Numbered from the stretch's first letter, positions 54,454 through 62,478 are shown. The stretch is 64,000 nucleotides of DNA from Streptomyces spirodelae (GCF_017676385.1 NZ_JAFFZN010000002.1:124001-188000), one strand, 5' to 3'. The notes: generated from the letters alone by a model not told the origin. Numbers and translations: made by a program.

Positions 54454-55413
54454 TCAACCATTTGCCGCCGACGGGGCCGGGCGTCGCCTGGCAACCAGTA
54501 CGGCCCCCAACGCCGCGCACACCCCGCCGGCCGTCACCGCACCGATGGGAGCCACGCTGCCGACCAGCCGCAGCCGGGAGTTGTCGTCCTTGGCCAGGCC
54601 GATGGCCTCCCGCTGGGTCTTCTCGGTGAAGGCCAGCTTGTCGCTCTGCAGCAGCGTCACCTTGTCGGCCTTGCCGCCCGGCGCGCGCAGCACCAGCTTC
54701 GGCCCCGTGGCCGCGTAGAGGATGCGGCCGGTGCGCTGGTCGACGACGAAGTCCAGGCCCGAGTTCGAGTACCACTCCTCGGCGTTCACCTGGCCGCTGT
54801 CGGGACGGTCCACCAGAACGCCGGGAACCTGCCGGGTGCCGGCCCGGGTGGGCTCCACCGTGCCGGAGAACCGCAGCCCCTGGTAGCCCTGCACCTTCGC
54901 CTCGCCCTTGTAGCGCAGCGGAACCGTCGCCCCCAGGCTGCTGTCCCACCAGGCGTAGTCGCGCTTCTCCACGTCGAAGGGCCACTTCAGATACGCCTCT
55001 CCGGCGATGTTCTTCGGCTTGGCACGGCAGCAGTCGACCGGCCGGTTGCTCTTGCGGTCGGTCACCAGGCGCTCGGTCGTCCACTGGAACGACTTGCGCG
55101 GGTCGTCCAGCTTCCGGGTCCTGGGATTGTCGATGGTCTGCGAGACGTTCCACACCGCTCGCCCGCTCTTCTCACTGGCCGCGACATCCCCCAGCACGCG
55201 GCGGGTCACGGTCAGCTTCTGGCCGCTCCTGGGCTTGAGTTCCTGCTGGTCGAAATAGGTGCCGGTGCCGGTGAAGACAGAGGTGATGTTCACATCCGTG
55301 GGAGTGCGCTTGGCGCGTGGTTCGACGTACCAGGCGAGCATGGGAGAGAGCACGAGCAGGAAGACGCCCAGGCCCAGCAGGACCAGGCCGAGAGGCGATG
55401 CGGAACGGCGCAT
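54454..55413 (-). CDS. DUF3068 (PorA-like) membrane-anchored protein
   Basis: 319 residues from the ATG complementary to 55411-55413. An N-terminal helix (GLVLLGLGVFLLVLSPMLAWY, about 8-28) and a C-terminal helix (SVAPIGAVTAGGVCAALGAVLV, about 290-311) frame a large extracytoplasmic beta-rich domain with VDCC and WTTERLVTDR. DUF3068 is an actinobacterial family; the mycobacterial member Rv0227c (from memory) lies in an essential envelope cluster with a methyltransferase and a GT4 gene, as here. It has no catalytic motif. It precedes the glycan operon on the same strand with a 284-nt gap. Confidence 0.9.
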   Translation of the reverse strand: MRRSASPLGLVLLGLGVFLLVLSPMLAWYVEPRAKRTPTDVNITSVFTGTGTYFDQQELKPRSGQKLTVTRRVLGDVAASEKSGRAVWNVSQTIDNPRTRKLDDPRKSFQWTTERLVTDRKSNRPVDCCRAKPKNIAGEAYLKWPFDVEKRDYAWWDSSLGATVPLRYKGEAKVQGYQGLRFSGTVEPTRAGTRQVPGVLVDRPDSGQVNAEEWYSNSGLDFVVDQRTGRILYAATGPKLVLRAPGGKADKVTLLQSDKLAFTEKTQREAIGLAKDDNSRLRLVGSVAPIGAVTAGGVCAALGAVLVARRRPAPSAANG

Positions 55414-55723
55414 GACGGGGCACTCCGAGGGTGGTCTTGGCCCGCACACAGGTCGGTCCTGCGGCAGGTGCGGCGCTACGACGGGGAAGTGCACGTTCGA
55501 TGACGGGCCGCCCAACCACGTGAAGGGAACGGTCGGTTCGTCTGGACGGTCCGTATGGGCCGGAAACCGTAGGCCGTCGCTTGACACGGAGTCAATGCCC
55601 ATCGACACTCGGCAACTCACAAGGGGTTGGCTCCTGGGGCGGGGCCGTCACACCGGACAGTCGCGCCTTGGCGCGGCGGGTAACGGCCACCACGGCACCC
55701 ACGAAGAGAGGTTCGCCTCCGCC
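55414..55723. promoter_or_regulatory. divergent intergenic region with TTGAC-GTCAA dyad
   Basis: 310 nt between the DUF3068 gene (-) and the small secreted protein gene (+), with no gene of its own. TTGAC (55581-55585) and GTCAA (55591-55595) form an inverted repeat. TTGACA on the plus strand and TTGACT on the minus strand are both -35-like, so the dyad may hold two divergent promoters. Confidence 0.5.
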
Positions 55724-56008
55724 ATGCACAGACTCCTCGCCGCCACGCTCGTCTGCGTGGCCGCCGCCGGTCTCGCCGTCGGTACGGGCTTCGGCATCGT
55801 CGCCGCGCTCGACGCCACACCCGAGCAGCCCAACGTGCCGCTGGTGCACTTCCATTCGTCGCCGGACGAGGTCCCCGGACTCGGCGAGTCGGTGCCGCCG
55901 TCGGCTTCACCGAGCGAGTCCGCGAGCCCGTCGAAGAGCCCCGCCCCCTCCCCGGGCGACCGGGACGGGGCCGCGCCCTCGGCGTCCTCCGCCGCGCCGG
56001 GTGAGTGA
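55724..56008 (+). CDS. small secreted or anchored Ser/Pro-rich protein
   Basis: 94 residues. A hydrophobic N-terminal segment (LLAATLVCVAAAGLAVGTGF, 4-23) followed by FGIVAALDATPEQPNVPLVHF; the rest is disordered and rich in Ser, Pro and Glu (PPSASPSESASPSKSPAPSP). No cleavage site is clear, so it may be a single-pass membrane protein with an external tail. Its stop overlaps the start of the PucR regulator by 4 nt (GTGA at 56005-56008), which argues that it is a real, coupled gene. Function unknown. Confidence 0.8.
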   Translation: MHRLLAATLVCVAAAGLAVGTGFGIVAALDATPEQPNVPLVHFHSSPDEVPGLGESVPPSASPSESASPSKSPAPSPGDRDGAAPSASSAAPGE

Positions 56009-57237
56009 CGGTGACGTCCGCGCCCGCCCGCTCGGCCTGGCAGGACGTACCACCATTGCGGGTACGGCAGTTCGCCGAGCGCGCCATGGCCGAGGTGCCG
56101 GTGCTCGCCCAGGACATCCTCTCCGCCATCCGGCGTGAGTACCCCGGCCTGCCGCTGGTGCTGGACGACTCGGGCGAGCCGATGGCGCTCGTCGGAATCC
56201 GGCGCGCGCTGGAGCACTTCGTGGAGAACCTGGCCACCGGTCTGGAGGCCCCCCACGTGCCGCCGCAGGTCTTCCAGGAGTTCGGCCGCGGTGAGGTCCT
56301 CCACGGGCGCAGCCTCGACTCGCTGCAGGCCATCTACCGGCTCGGCATCCGGCTGGCCTGGCGCCGCTTCGCCGAGATCGGCACCCAGATGGAGATTCCG
56401 CCGCCCGCGATGTACGAGCTGGCCGAGTCCGGGTTCCAGTACCTCGACGGCCTGGTGGCCGAGTCGGTGCGCGGCTACGCGGAGGCCGCGGCACGGCAGG
56501 CCGGTGAGCGGCTGCGCCTCCAGCGCCGACTGCTGGATCTGCTGCTGTCCGACCACCCTCCTCGCGGCGGCACCGACCGCGCCGATCTGCTCGCCGACCG
56601 CGCCGCCCGCATCGGCTGGCGGCTGCCGCAGACGGTCGCCGTCGCCGTCCTGGTGCGCCCCGCCCGCTCGGCCGTCCCGCCCGCCGTGGGGGACGAGGTG
56701 CTGCTCGACATGGAGTGCGAGCAGCCCCGCATGGTGGTGCCCGAACCGGAGGCACCCGGCAGACCGGAGCTGCTGCGCCGCGCCATCGCCGGCTGGTCCG
56801 GCGCTGTGGGGCCTCCGGTGCCGCTGGCTGAGGCCGCCAAGTCGCTGGGCTGGGCCCAGGCCGCCGTCGGGCTGATGGAGCGCGGGCTGCTGCCGGGCGG
56901 GGACCTGCTCTACTGCACCGAACACACCGAGGCCCTTGTACTGCTGCCGCCCGAGGAGCTGATCGCCGGGCTGACCCGGCACAGACTGGCGCCGCTGGAG
57001 TCCTGCGGCCCCGCCCACCGCCGCCGGCTGGCCGAGACTCTGCTGGCCTGGCTGGAGACCCGCGGGGGCGCCCCGGAAGTGGCCGGACGTCTGGGGGTGC
57101 ACCCCCAGACGGTGCGCTACCGGCTGCGCCAGATCCGCGAGCTGTGGGGCGACGAGATCGACGACCCGGACAGCCGCTTCGAGCTGGAACTGGTGCTGCG
57201 GTCGATGCGGTTACGCGGCGAGCTGGGACCGCCCTAG
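56005..57237 (+). CDS. PucR family regulator with TTA codon
   Basis: 410 residues from GTG 56005, coupled to the preceding gene. The N-terminal half is a helical sensor (IRRALEHFVENLATGLEAP, GRSLDSLQAIYRLGIRLAWR), and the C-terminal HTH_30 has LETRGGAPEVAGRLGVHPQT then VRYRLRQIRELWGDE. PucR-type regulators control purine or other catabolic genes or morphological genes in streptomycetes. Leu403 is encoded by TTA (57211-57213), only 8 codons before the stop, so full-length protein may require bldA. No obvious target lies nearby apart from the coupled gene. Confidence 0.92.
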   Translation: MTVTSAPARSAWQDVPPLRVRQFAERAMAEVPVLAQDILSAIRREYPGLPLVLDDSGEPMALVGIRRALEHFVENLATGLEAPHVPPQVFQEFGRGEVLHGRSLDSLQAIYRLGIRLAWRRFAEIGTQMEIPPPAMYELAESGFQYLDGLVAESVRGYAEAAARQAGERLRLQRRLLDLLLSDHPPRGGTDRADLLADRAARIGWRLPQTVAVAVLVRPARSAVPPAVGDEVLLDMECEQPRMVVPEPEAPGRPELLRRAIAGWSGAVGPPVPLAEAAKSLGWAQAAVGLMERGLLPGGDLLYCTEHTEALVLLPPEELIAGLTRHRLAPLESCGPAHRRRLAETLLAWLETRGGAPEVAGRLGVHPQTVRYRLRQIRELWGDEIDDPDSRFELELVLRSMRLRGELGPP

Positions 57238-57275
57238 CGCAGGGCAGCGGCCACCACGCCGGCCCCTGCTGCCGC

Positions 57276-57668
57276 TCACCAGCCGGCGCGCCGCTCCATG
57301 CGCGTCCCGGCTATCCGCGAGAACGCCATGATGTCGCTCGGCTCCTCGACCGTCGTACGGTGCCACCGGCCCCGGGGTATGACGAATGCCGTGCCCGGGG
57401 TGAGTCTGGCCACCAGTTCCCCGTCGGGGTCCTGCGGGTCGTCCTCCGCGCGGAAGTAGATCCGCACCGCGCCGGTCAGCACACACAGCACCTCCTCACC
57501 GTCCCTGTGCTGCTCCCACGACTCGGGGTGGGCTTCGGCGTCGCTCTCGACGTGCAGCGTCATCACCGTCCAGCCGTCCAGGTCGGGCGACATCCGGCGC
57601 TCCTCGGCGCGGACGTCGCCTGCCGGGCCGAGCCGGAACATGGAAGAGAACAGATCCACCGCGGTCAT
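57276..57668 (-). CDS. cupin-domain protein under TetR control
   Basis: 130 residues. A single cupin_2 barrel: ESWEQHRDGEEVLCVLTGAVRI (motif 1, with H and E metal ligands) and GTAFVIPRGRWHRTTVEEP (motif 2, with His). The metal set looks intact, so it may be an enzyme such as a small dioxygenase or isomerase, or a ligand-binding protein. Divergent from the TetR gene; two near-identical operators occupy the 130-nt gap immediately upstream of its start. Confidence 0.9.
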   Translation of the reverse strand: MTAVDLFSSMFRLGPAGDVRAEERRMSPDLDGWTVMTLHVESDAEAHPESWEQHRDGEEVLCVLTGAVRIYFRAEDDPQDPDGELVARLTPGTAFVIPRGRWHRTTVEEPSDIMAFSRIAGTRMERRAGW

Positions 57669-57683
57669 CGCCGCCCCCTCATC

Positions 57684-57732
57684 AAGTACGGTGTACGTGA
57701 TCGGATCTCAGTGCAACACGTACGCCGTACGT
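57684..57732. promoter_or_regulatory. two TetR operators, ACGTACG-C-CGTACGT type
   Basis: ACGTACGCCGTACGT at 57718-57732 is a perfect 15-bp dyad about one central base. AAGTACGGTGTACGT at 57684-57698 matches it at 12 of 14 arm positions. Centres are 34 bp apart, just over three helical turns, so two dimers could bind on the same face. They lie 16-64 nt upstream of the cupin start and 67-115 nt upstream of the TetR start. Confidence 0.8.
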
Positions 57733-57798
57733 AGTCAACCCCCGCTCTGCCGATGATGCGAGCGGACAGATCGGGAAAGTCGGAAAGGTGGATATCCG

Positions 57799-58452
57799 GT
57801 GCCCGCACCGAAGAAGTTCAGCAGGGAGCAACTCGCCTCGGCGGCGCTGGAGCTGGCCGACGAGAAGGGGCTGGGCGGCCTCTCGATGCGCACGCTCGCC
57901 GCACGGCTCGGTACCGGCCCGATGACGCTCTACAACTACGTGGACGGGCGTGAAGGGCTGGAGTCGCTGGTCATCGAGGCGGTCGTCCGGCACGCCGACT
58001 ACCCGCCGCAGCCCGCGGCGGACTGGCGCGAGGAGGTGCGTGCCCTCGCGGAGTCCTACTGGTCCACCATCCGCAGCCACCCCCAGGTGGTACCGCTGAT
58101 CGTGGCGCGCCGGACCACCGACGAGGCGACCCTCGACTTCGGGGAGCGGATGCTGGAGGCCCTGGCCGAAAGCGGCAGATCCGGCCGGGATCTGCTGGTT
58201 GCCTTCCGGCTGGTGACCGGGTTCGTCATCGGTTTCACGCAGGGCGAGGCCGGGGCCGACTCCTTCAGCCTGACGGGCGGCTCGGCCCAGGAGGTGATCG
58301 AACGCGGCCGGACGCTCCCGGCGGAGCGCTATCCGCGCGTCGTGGAGATCGCCACAGCCTCGGCGCAGGGGGACCGCACCGAGGAGTTCCGGGCGGGTCT
58401 CGACCTGCTGGTGGCCGGGCTCAGCGCGGGGGCTCGCCCAGCATCCGCTTGA
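57799..58452 (+). CDS. TetR/AcrR family regulator
   Basis: 217 residues from GTG 57799. The N-terminal HTH (SREQLASAALELADEKGLGG, LSMRTLAARLGTGPMTLYNY) is typical TetR, and the ligand domain matches the TetR_C group found in TetR-like drug sensors (WREEVRALAESYWSTIRSHP, RLVTGFVIGFTQGEAG). It divergently adjoins the cupin gene and should bind the paired ACGTACG operators. The 3' end overlaps the convergent MarR gene by 32 nt. Confidence 0.95.
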   Translation: MPAPKKFSREQLASAALELADEKGLGGLSMRTLAARLGTGPMTLYNYVDGREGLESLVIEAVVRHADYPPQPAADWREEVRALAESYWSTIRSHPQVVPLIVARRTTDEATLDFGERMLEALAESGRSGRDLLVAFRLVTGFVIGFTQGEAGADSFSLTGGSAQEVIERGRTLPAERYPRVVEIATASAQGDRTEEFRAGLDLLVAGLSAGARPASA

Positions 58453-58864
58453 GCAGATCGCGCAGCAGCCTTCGCTCGGCGAGCGTGAGCTCCTGGAGGG
58501 GTTCGCCGGCGAAGTCCAGCTCGCCGCGCAGCCGCGCCGCTGTGTCGCGCCCTTCCTCGGTGGCCGCTGCGATCTTCACCCGGCGGTCGGCAGGGTCGGG
58601 TCTGCGCTCCACCAGCCCGCGCGACTCGAGACGGTCGACTATGCCCGTCACGTTCGACGGCTCGCACTTGAGGTGGCGGGCGAGCTGCCGCATCGGGGTG
58701 GGTTCCCGTGCCAGCAGGGCCAGGACCCGGGCCTGCGCACCGGTCAGCGCGTGCTCGGCAGCGGCCAGCTCGTACTCCTCGTGATAGCGCGCGACCACCG
58801 TGCCGATCAGCTCGGCCACCTCGATGGTGAGCGCGTCCGGGGTGCGACTCTCCGCTGCTGCCAT
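58421..58864 (-). CDS. MarR family regulator
   Basis: 147 residues. ALTGAQARVLALLAREPTPM, RQLARHLKCEPSNVTGIVDR, LESRGLVERRPDPADRRVKI form the classic MarR winged helix with its DxR motif. The single cysteine (LKCEPS) lies in the recognition helix region and is not the N-terminal redox Cys of OhrR, so it is probably not a peroxide sensor even though ohr lies 1.3 kb away. Divergent from the oxidoreductase at 58953, the likely target. Confidence 0.95.
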   Translation of the reverse strand: MAAAESRTPDALTIEVAELIGTVVARYHEEYELAAAEHALTGAQARVLALLAREPTPMRQLARHLKCEPSNVTGIVDRLESRGLVERRPDPADRRVKIAAATEEGRDTAARLRGELDFAGEPLQELTLAERRLLRDLLKRMLGEPPR

Positions 58865-58885
58865 GCGACCAGCCTAGCGCAATGC

Positions 58886-58931
58886 TTGACAACATGAAAT
58901 ATCCAGGAGCATGGTTGTTTCAGTACCTGAA
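58886..58931 (+). promoter_or_regulatory. promoter and TTCAG-TAC-CTGAA dyad of the oxidoreductase gene
   Basis: TTGACA at 58886-58891 and CATGGT at 58910-58915 (18-nt spacer) form a plausible promoter. TTCAG (58919-58923), TAC, CTGAA (58927-58931) is a 13-bp perfect dyad around the expected start of transcription, well placed for MarR repression. Confidence 0.5.
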
Positions 58932-58952
58932 GCAATTGCAGGAGGCGACACC

Positions 58953-60002
58953 GTGACCTCATCCGTATCCCCCGACTCCGCCGCGCATCAGATCCCGGCC
59001 ACCGGACGGGCCTGGCATCTGACCGAGCGGCCGCAGGGCTGGCCCACACCGGACGGTTTCGCGCTGCGGGAAGAGCCGGTCCGCGCCCCGGCCGAGGGGC
59101 AGATCCTTGTGCGGAACATCCATCTGTCGGTGGACCCGTACATGCGTGGCCGGATGAGCGCGGCGAAGTCCTACGTGGAGCCCTTCAAACTGAACGAGCC
59201 GATGACCGGCGGCGCCATCGGCGTCGTACTCGCCTCCGAGGACCCCGGCTTCGCACCCGGTGACCATGTGCTGCACGACCTGGGCTGGCGGGAGTACGCC
59301 ACGCTGCGGGCCAAGTACGCCACCAAGGTCGACGGCGAGGCCGCCCCGCTCTCCACCTATCTCGGTGTGCTGGGTATGCCGGGCCTGACCGCCTACGCGG
59401 GTCTGCTCCGGGTGGCCGACTTCAAGCCGGGTGACGCCGTCTTCGTCTCCGGCGCGGCCGGCGCCGTCGGCAGCGAGGTCGGCCAGATCGCCCGGCTCAA
59501 GGGCGCCTCCCGGGTGATCGGCTCGGCGGGCTCCGACGAGAAGGTCAAGGTGCTGACCGACGAGTACGGCTTCGACGCGGCCTTCAACTACAAGAACGGC
59601 CCCGTCGCCGAACAGCTCAAGGAGGCGGCACCGGGCGGCATCGACGTCTACTTCGACAACGTCGGCGGTGACCATCTCGAGGCCGCCATCGCCGCCATGA
59701 ACGTGCACGGCCGGATCGCGGTGTGTGGAATGATCTCGCAGTACAACGCCACCGAGCCCACCCCGGCCCCGCGCAATCTCGCACAGATCATCGCAAAGCG
59801 CTTCCGTATGGAGGGGCTCCTGGTGATGGACCACTACGACCTCCAGCCCAAGTTCGTCGAGGAGGTCGCCCCCTGGGTGCGCTCCGGGGAGCTGAAGTAC
59901 CGGGAGACTGTGGCCGAGGGCATCGACAACGCCCTGGACGCCTTCCTGGGCCTGCTGCGCGGCGAGAACGTCGGGAAGATGATCGTCACCCTGGATGCCT
60001 GA
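58953..60002 (+). CDS. NADP-dependent medium-chain oxidoreductase (leukotriene B4 12-hydroxydehydrogenase-like)
   Basis: 349 residues from GTG 58953 with AGGAGG upstream; an earlier in-frame ATG at 58911 lacks this. No zinc ligands. LSVDPYMRGRM (about 60) is the MDR signature of the 2-alkenal/prostaglandin reductase group, VFVSGAAGAVGSEVGQIARL binds NADP, and YFDNVGGDHLEAAI and GMISQYN are conserved. It reduces alpha,beta-unsaturated carbonyls, that is reactive electrophiles. Divergent from the MarR gene, consistent with electrophile-responsive control. Confidence 0.95.
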   Translation: MTSSVSPDSAAHQIPATGRAWHLTERPQGWPTPDGFALREEPVRAPAEGQILVRNIHLSVDPYMRGRMSAAKSYVEPFKLNEPMTGGAIGVVLASEDPGFAPGDHVLHDLGWREYATLRAKYATKVDGEAAPLSTYLGVLGMPGLTAYAGLLRVADFKPGDAVFVSGAAGAVGSEVGQIARLKGASRVIGSAGSDEKVKVLTDEYGFDAAFNYKNGPVAEQLKEAAPGGIDVYFDNVGGDHLEAAIAAMNVHGRIAVCGMISQYNATEPTPAPRNLAQIIAKRFRMEGLLVMDHYDLQPKFVEEVAPWVRSGELKYRETVAEGIDNALDAFLGLLRGENVGKMIVTLDA

Positions 60003-60132
60003 GCCCTGGCCGGACGGGGCTCCCGGCCGGGCTCCCTGCTCCGCCCGCGCACCGAGCGCCTACGCTGGTGCCCGCACCGGCGGGAACCTGGGCGCGAGTT
60101 CCCCCGGTCGTGCCATCAACAGGAGGACATCC

Positions 60133-60561
60133 ATGGCAATACAGCCGATCGACGTCAAGTACACCGCCGTCGCCACCGCCGAGAACGGCCGTGACGGCCG
60201 CGTGGCCAGCGACGACGGCCAGCTCGACGTCGTCGTCAACCCGCCCGAGGCGATGGGCGGCAGCGGCGCGGGCACCGACCCCGAGCAGCTCTTCGCCGCG
60301 GGGTACAGCGCCTGCTTCCAGGGTGCGCTCGGCGTCGTCGCCCGCAAGGAGGGTGCCGACATATCCGGCTCGACCGTGACCGCCGAGGTCGGCATAGGCA
60401 ACACGCCGGAGGGTGGCTTCGGCCTCACCGTCGCCCTGCGGGCCACGATCCCCAATGTGGACGAGGCCACGGCGAAGGATCTGCTGGAGAAGGCCCACCA
60501 GGTCTGCCCGTACTCCAACGCCACGCGCGGCAACATCGAGGTCGCGCTGCACGTCGCCTGA
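60133..60561 (+). CDS. ohr: organic hydroperoxide resistance protein (Ohr/OsmC family)
   Basis: 142 residues with AGGAGGA at 60121-60127. DPEQLFAAGYSACFQGAL carries the first catalytic Cys with the preceding Glu, and KAHQVCPYSNATRGN the second Cys; an Arg occurs in the NGRDGRV region. The enzyme reduces organic hydroperoxides with lipoyl-type dithiols. The motif VCPYSNA is that of Ohr rather than OsmC. It stands alone; its usual OhrR partner is not adjacent unless the MarR protein at 58421 serves. Confidence 0.96.
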   Translation: MAIQPIDVKYTAVATAENGRDGRVASDDGQLDVVVNPPEAMGGSGAGTDPEQLFAAGYSACFQGALGVVARKEGADISGSTVTAEVGIGNTPEGGFGLTVALRATIPNVDEATAKDLLEKAHQVCPYSNATRGNIEVALHVA

Positions 60562-60669
60562 TCCGGCTCCCGTTTCCGGGCCGCGAGCGCCGCAGCGTGG
60601 GCGGTGCTCCGCGGCCCGGCCCCGGGCCGGCGTCCCCGATGGTGCTGACCGCGCGGTGCTGCCCGGCGG

Positions 60670-61638
60670 CTACCTGGCGGAGCGTCGCGCGGTGATCTGC
60701 CCGTACGCCAGCTCGGCGAGGCTGCGCTGGCCCTCCTTGCTGGGGTGGAACCAGTCCCAGTTGCTCAGCTCGGCCCCCGTGAACCGGTAGTTGAAGACCG
60801 CCCCGTTGTCGTAGCGGCAGCGCAGGTCCTTGGCGCACTCCTGCTTGAGCACGGAGTTGTAGGCCACCACCCGGTCGTAGACCTGCTGCCGCCGCTCCTG
60901 GTCGGCCGTGGCCATCGACTGCGGGTCCTTGAGCATCGACTGGCAGATGCCGAGCCCCCACACCCGCTGCCCTATCGGGTTCTTCCTGCCCTCCCGCCAC
61001 AGCCGCTTGAGGTTGGGGACGCTGGAGACGTACACCTGCGTCTTGGGCGTCTCGCTGCGCAGCGTTCGCAGCCCTTCGCGGAAGTCGGCACGGAAGTCCG
61101 CCACGGGGGTCATCTGCTCCACCGTGGGGCGGCAGGCGTCGTTGGCGCCGCTCATCACGGTCACCATGTCCGGCTTGTGTGCGGCGGCCCGGCGCATCTG
61201 TGCGGGCAGGTCGGCCATCACCGCGCCGCTGGCCGCGTAGTTCCAGCTCTCCTTCTCCGGATCGCTCAGCAGCCGCCGCGCCAGGCTGTCGACACCTTTC
61301 GCCGTGCCGGTGGACCAGGACACCTTGGTGCAGTCGGCCAGCAGGGAACATGCGTCGAACCCACGGGTGATGGAGTCACCGACCGCTGCCAGTGAGTCAG
61401 GGGCGCGGTCCCAGATCCGCCGTGGGGTGGATTTCGGGTGGGGGCGTGAGGAGTCTTCGGCGCGCTGCGCGCCGCGCTTGTCGCCTCCACCGGGGAAGCT
61501 GCCGCACGCCACTGCGAGCACCAGACCCGCTAGGGTCATCAGGGCGAAAGCGCAGATCGCGGTGGTGCGGGACCGTTTCGGCGCGGTGGGGCGCGCGCTC
61601 AGTGGACGTGCGTTCCCCGGCTTGCGGCTCTCCGTCAT
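60670..61638 (-). CDS. SGNH/GDSL hydrolase, probable lipoprotein
   Basis: 322 residues from the ATG complementary to 61636-61638. A hydrophobic segment ending in VLAVACGSFPGGG looks like a lipobox (cysteine about residue 45), so the enzyme is probably lipid-anchored outside the cell. Blocks: GDSITRG (Ser in block I), SGANDACR (block III) and DWFHPSKEGQ (block V, Asp and His). Cysteine pairs in FDACSLLADC and CAKDLRC suggest disulphides. Substrates of the family include lipids, acetylated glycans and peptides; no specific one is indicated. Confidence 0.92.
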   Translation of the reverse strand: MTESRKPGNARPLSARPTAPKRSRTTAICAFALMTLAGLVLAVACGSFPGGGDKRGAQRAEDSSRPHPKSTPRRIWDRAPDSLAAVGDSITRGFDACSLLADCTKVSWSTGTAKGVDSLARRLLSDPEKESWNYAASGAVMADLPAQMRRAAAHKPDMVTVMSGANDACRPTVEQMTPVADFRADFREGLRTLRSETPKTQVYVSSVPNLKRLWREGRKNPIGQRVWGLGICQSMLKDPQSMATADQERRQQVYDRVVAYNSVLKQECAKDLRCRYDNGAVFNYRFTGAELSNWDWFHPSKEGQRSLAELAYGQITARRSAR

Positions 61639-61942
61639 CCGACCCCCTGTTTCGCCCGTGCCCAACCGACGGTACGTCACCCACCGTGCGCCGCCTCGCG
61701 ATAGCTTGTGCCGTGGTCGGTGAGCGGGTGAGCCGACCGGCACAGCGACTGGTAAATATTACCTCGCGTCACATACTGTCCCTTTCGGAGAGAATTGGGC
61801 GCAATGGTGTTTACTATTCGTAACCTCGGGAGCTGATAGGAAAGTGACCGGTGGTGCAAAATGTCAGGCGCTTTTCCGGCGCGTGACCGGTAGGTGATCG
61901 AGGCCGCCCGGTGGCGACCCTCGGAGCGCACTGGAGGTCCCG
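61639..61942. promoter_or_regulatory. AT-rich divergent region with GGTAAATATTACC
   Basis: 304 nt between the SGNH gene (-) and DUF3145 (+) with no gene. GGTAAATATTACC (61751-61763) is palindromic in its five outer pairs. TTAC/GTAA face each other at about 61812-61824. The stretch 61740-61870 is distinctly AT-richer than the rest of the window and probably carries promoters for both genes. Confidence 0.55.
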
Positions 61943-62437
61943 GTGACGACACGTGGAGTTCTGTACGTCCACTCGGCGCCCCGCGCCCTGTGCCCGCACG
62001 TCGAGTGGGCCGTCGCGGGCGTGCTGGGCGCGCGCGTCAACCTCGACTGGATCAGACAGCCCGCCTCTCCCGGCACCTGGCGTGCCGAGTTCTCCTGGCA
62101 GGGGGACCCCGGCACCGCCTCCAAGCTCGCCTCCGCGCTGCGCGGCTGGCATCTGCTCCGGTTCGAGGTGACGGCCGAGCCGTGTGCGACGGCCGAGGGC
62201 GAGCGGTACAGCTCCACCCCGGACCTCGGCATCTTCCACGCGGTCACCGGTATGCACGGCGACATCCTCATCCCCGAGGACCGGCTGCGCGCCGCCGTCG
62301 CCCGCGCGGGCCGGGGCGAGAGCGAGCTGGAGGCCGAGATCTCCAAGCTGCTGGGCAAGCCCTGGGACGACGAACTGGAGCCGTTCCGCTACGCCGGAGA
62401 GGGCGCGCCGGTCCGCTGGCTGCACCAGGTCGTCTGA
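61943..62437 (+). CDS. DUF3145 domain protein
   Basis: 164 residues from GTG with GGAGGT upstream. GVLYVHSAPRALCPHVEWAV, NLDWIRQPASPGTWRAEFSW and the middle HAVTGMHGDILIPEDRLR are characteristic of DUF3145, an actinobacteria-specific family almost always found beside the fabD-fabH-acpP-fabF fatty acid genes, as here (fabF ends at 63623). The function is unknown; the conserved neighbourhood suggests a link with fatty acid synthesis or its regulation. Its 3' end is duplicated downstream. Confidence 0.95.
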   Translation: MTTRGVLYVHSAPRALCPHVEWAVAGVLGARVNLDWIRQPASPGTWRAEFSWQGDPGTASKLASALRGWHLLRFEVTAEPCATAEGERYSSTPDLGIFHAVTGMHGDILIPEDRLRAAVARAGRGESELEAEISKLLGKPWDDELEPFRYAGEGAPVRWLHQVV

Positions 62438-62478
62438 GGCCGCCCGCGCCAGGTCGTCTGAGGCCGCCCACACCAGGT
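62425..62478 (+). repeat. 24-bp repeat spanning the DUF3145 stop codon
   Basis: CCAGGTCGTCTGAGGCCGCC begins at 62425 (within the gene, containing the TGA stop at 62435-62437) and again at 62449; a third start, CCAGGTCATGG, is at 62473. The period is 24. Confidence 0.95.

Noticed and set aside
58421..58864. OhrR regulator of ohr
   Set aside because: The N-terminal reactive cysteine expected of OhrR is missing and the gene faces the oxidoreductase instead of ohr.
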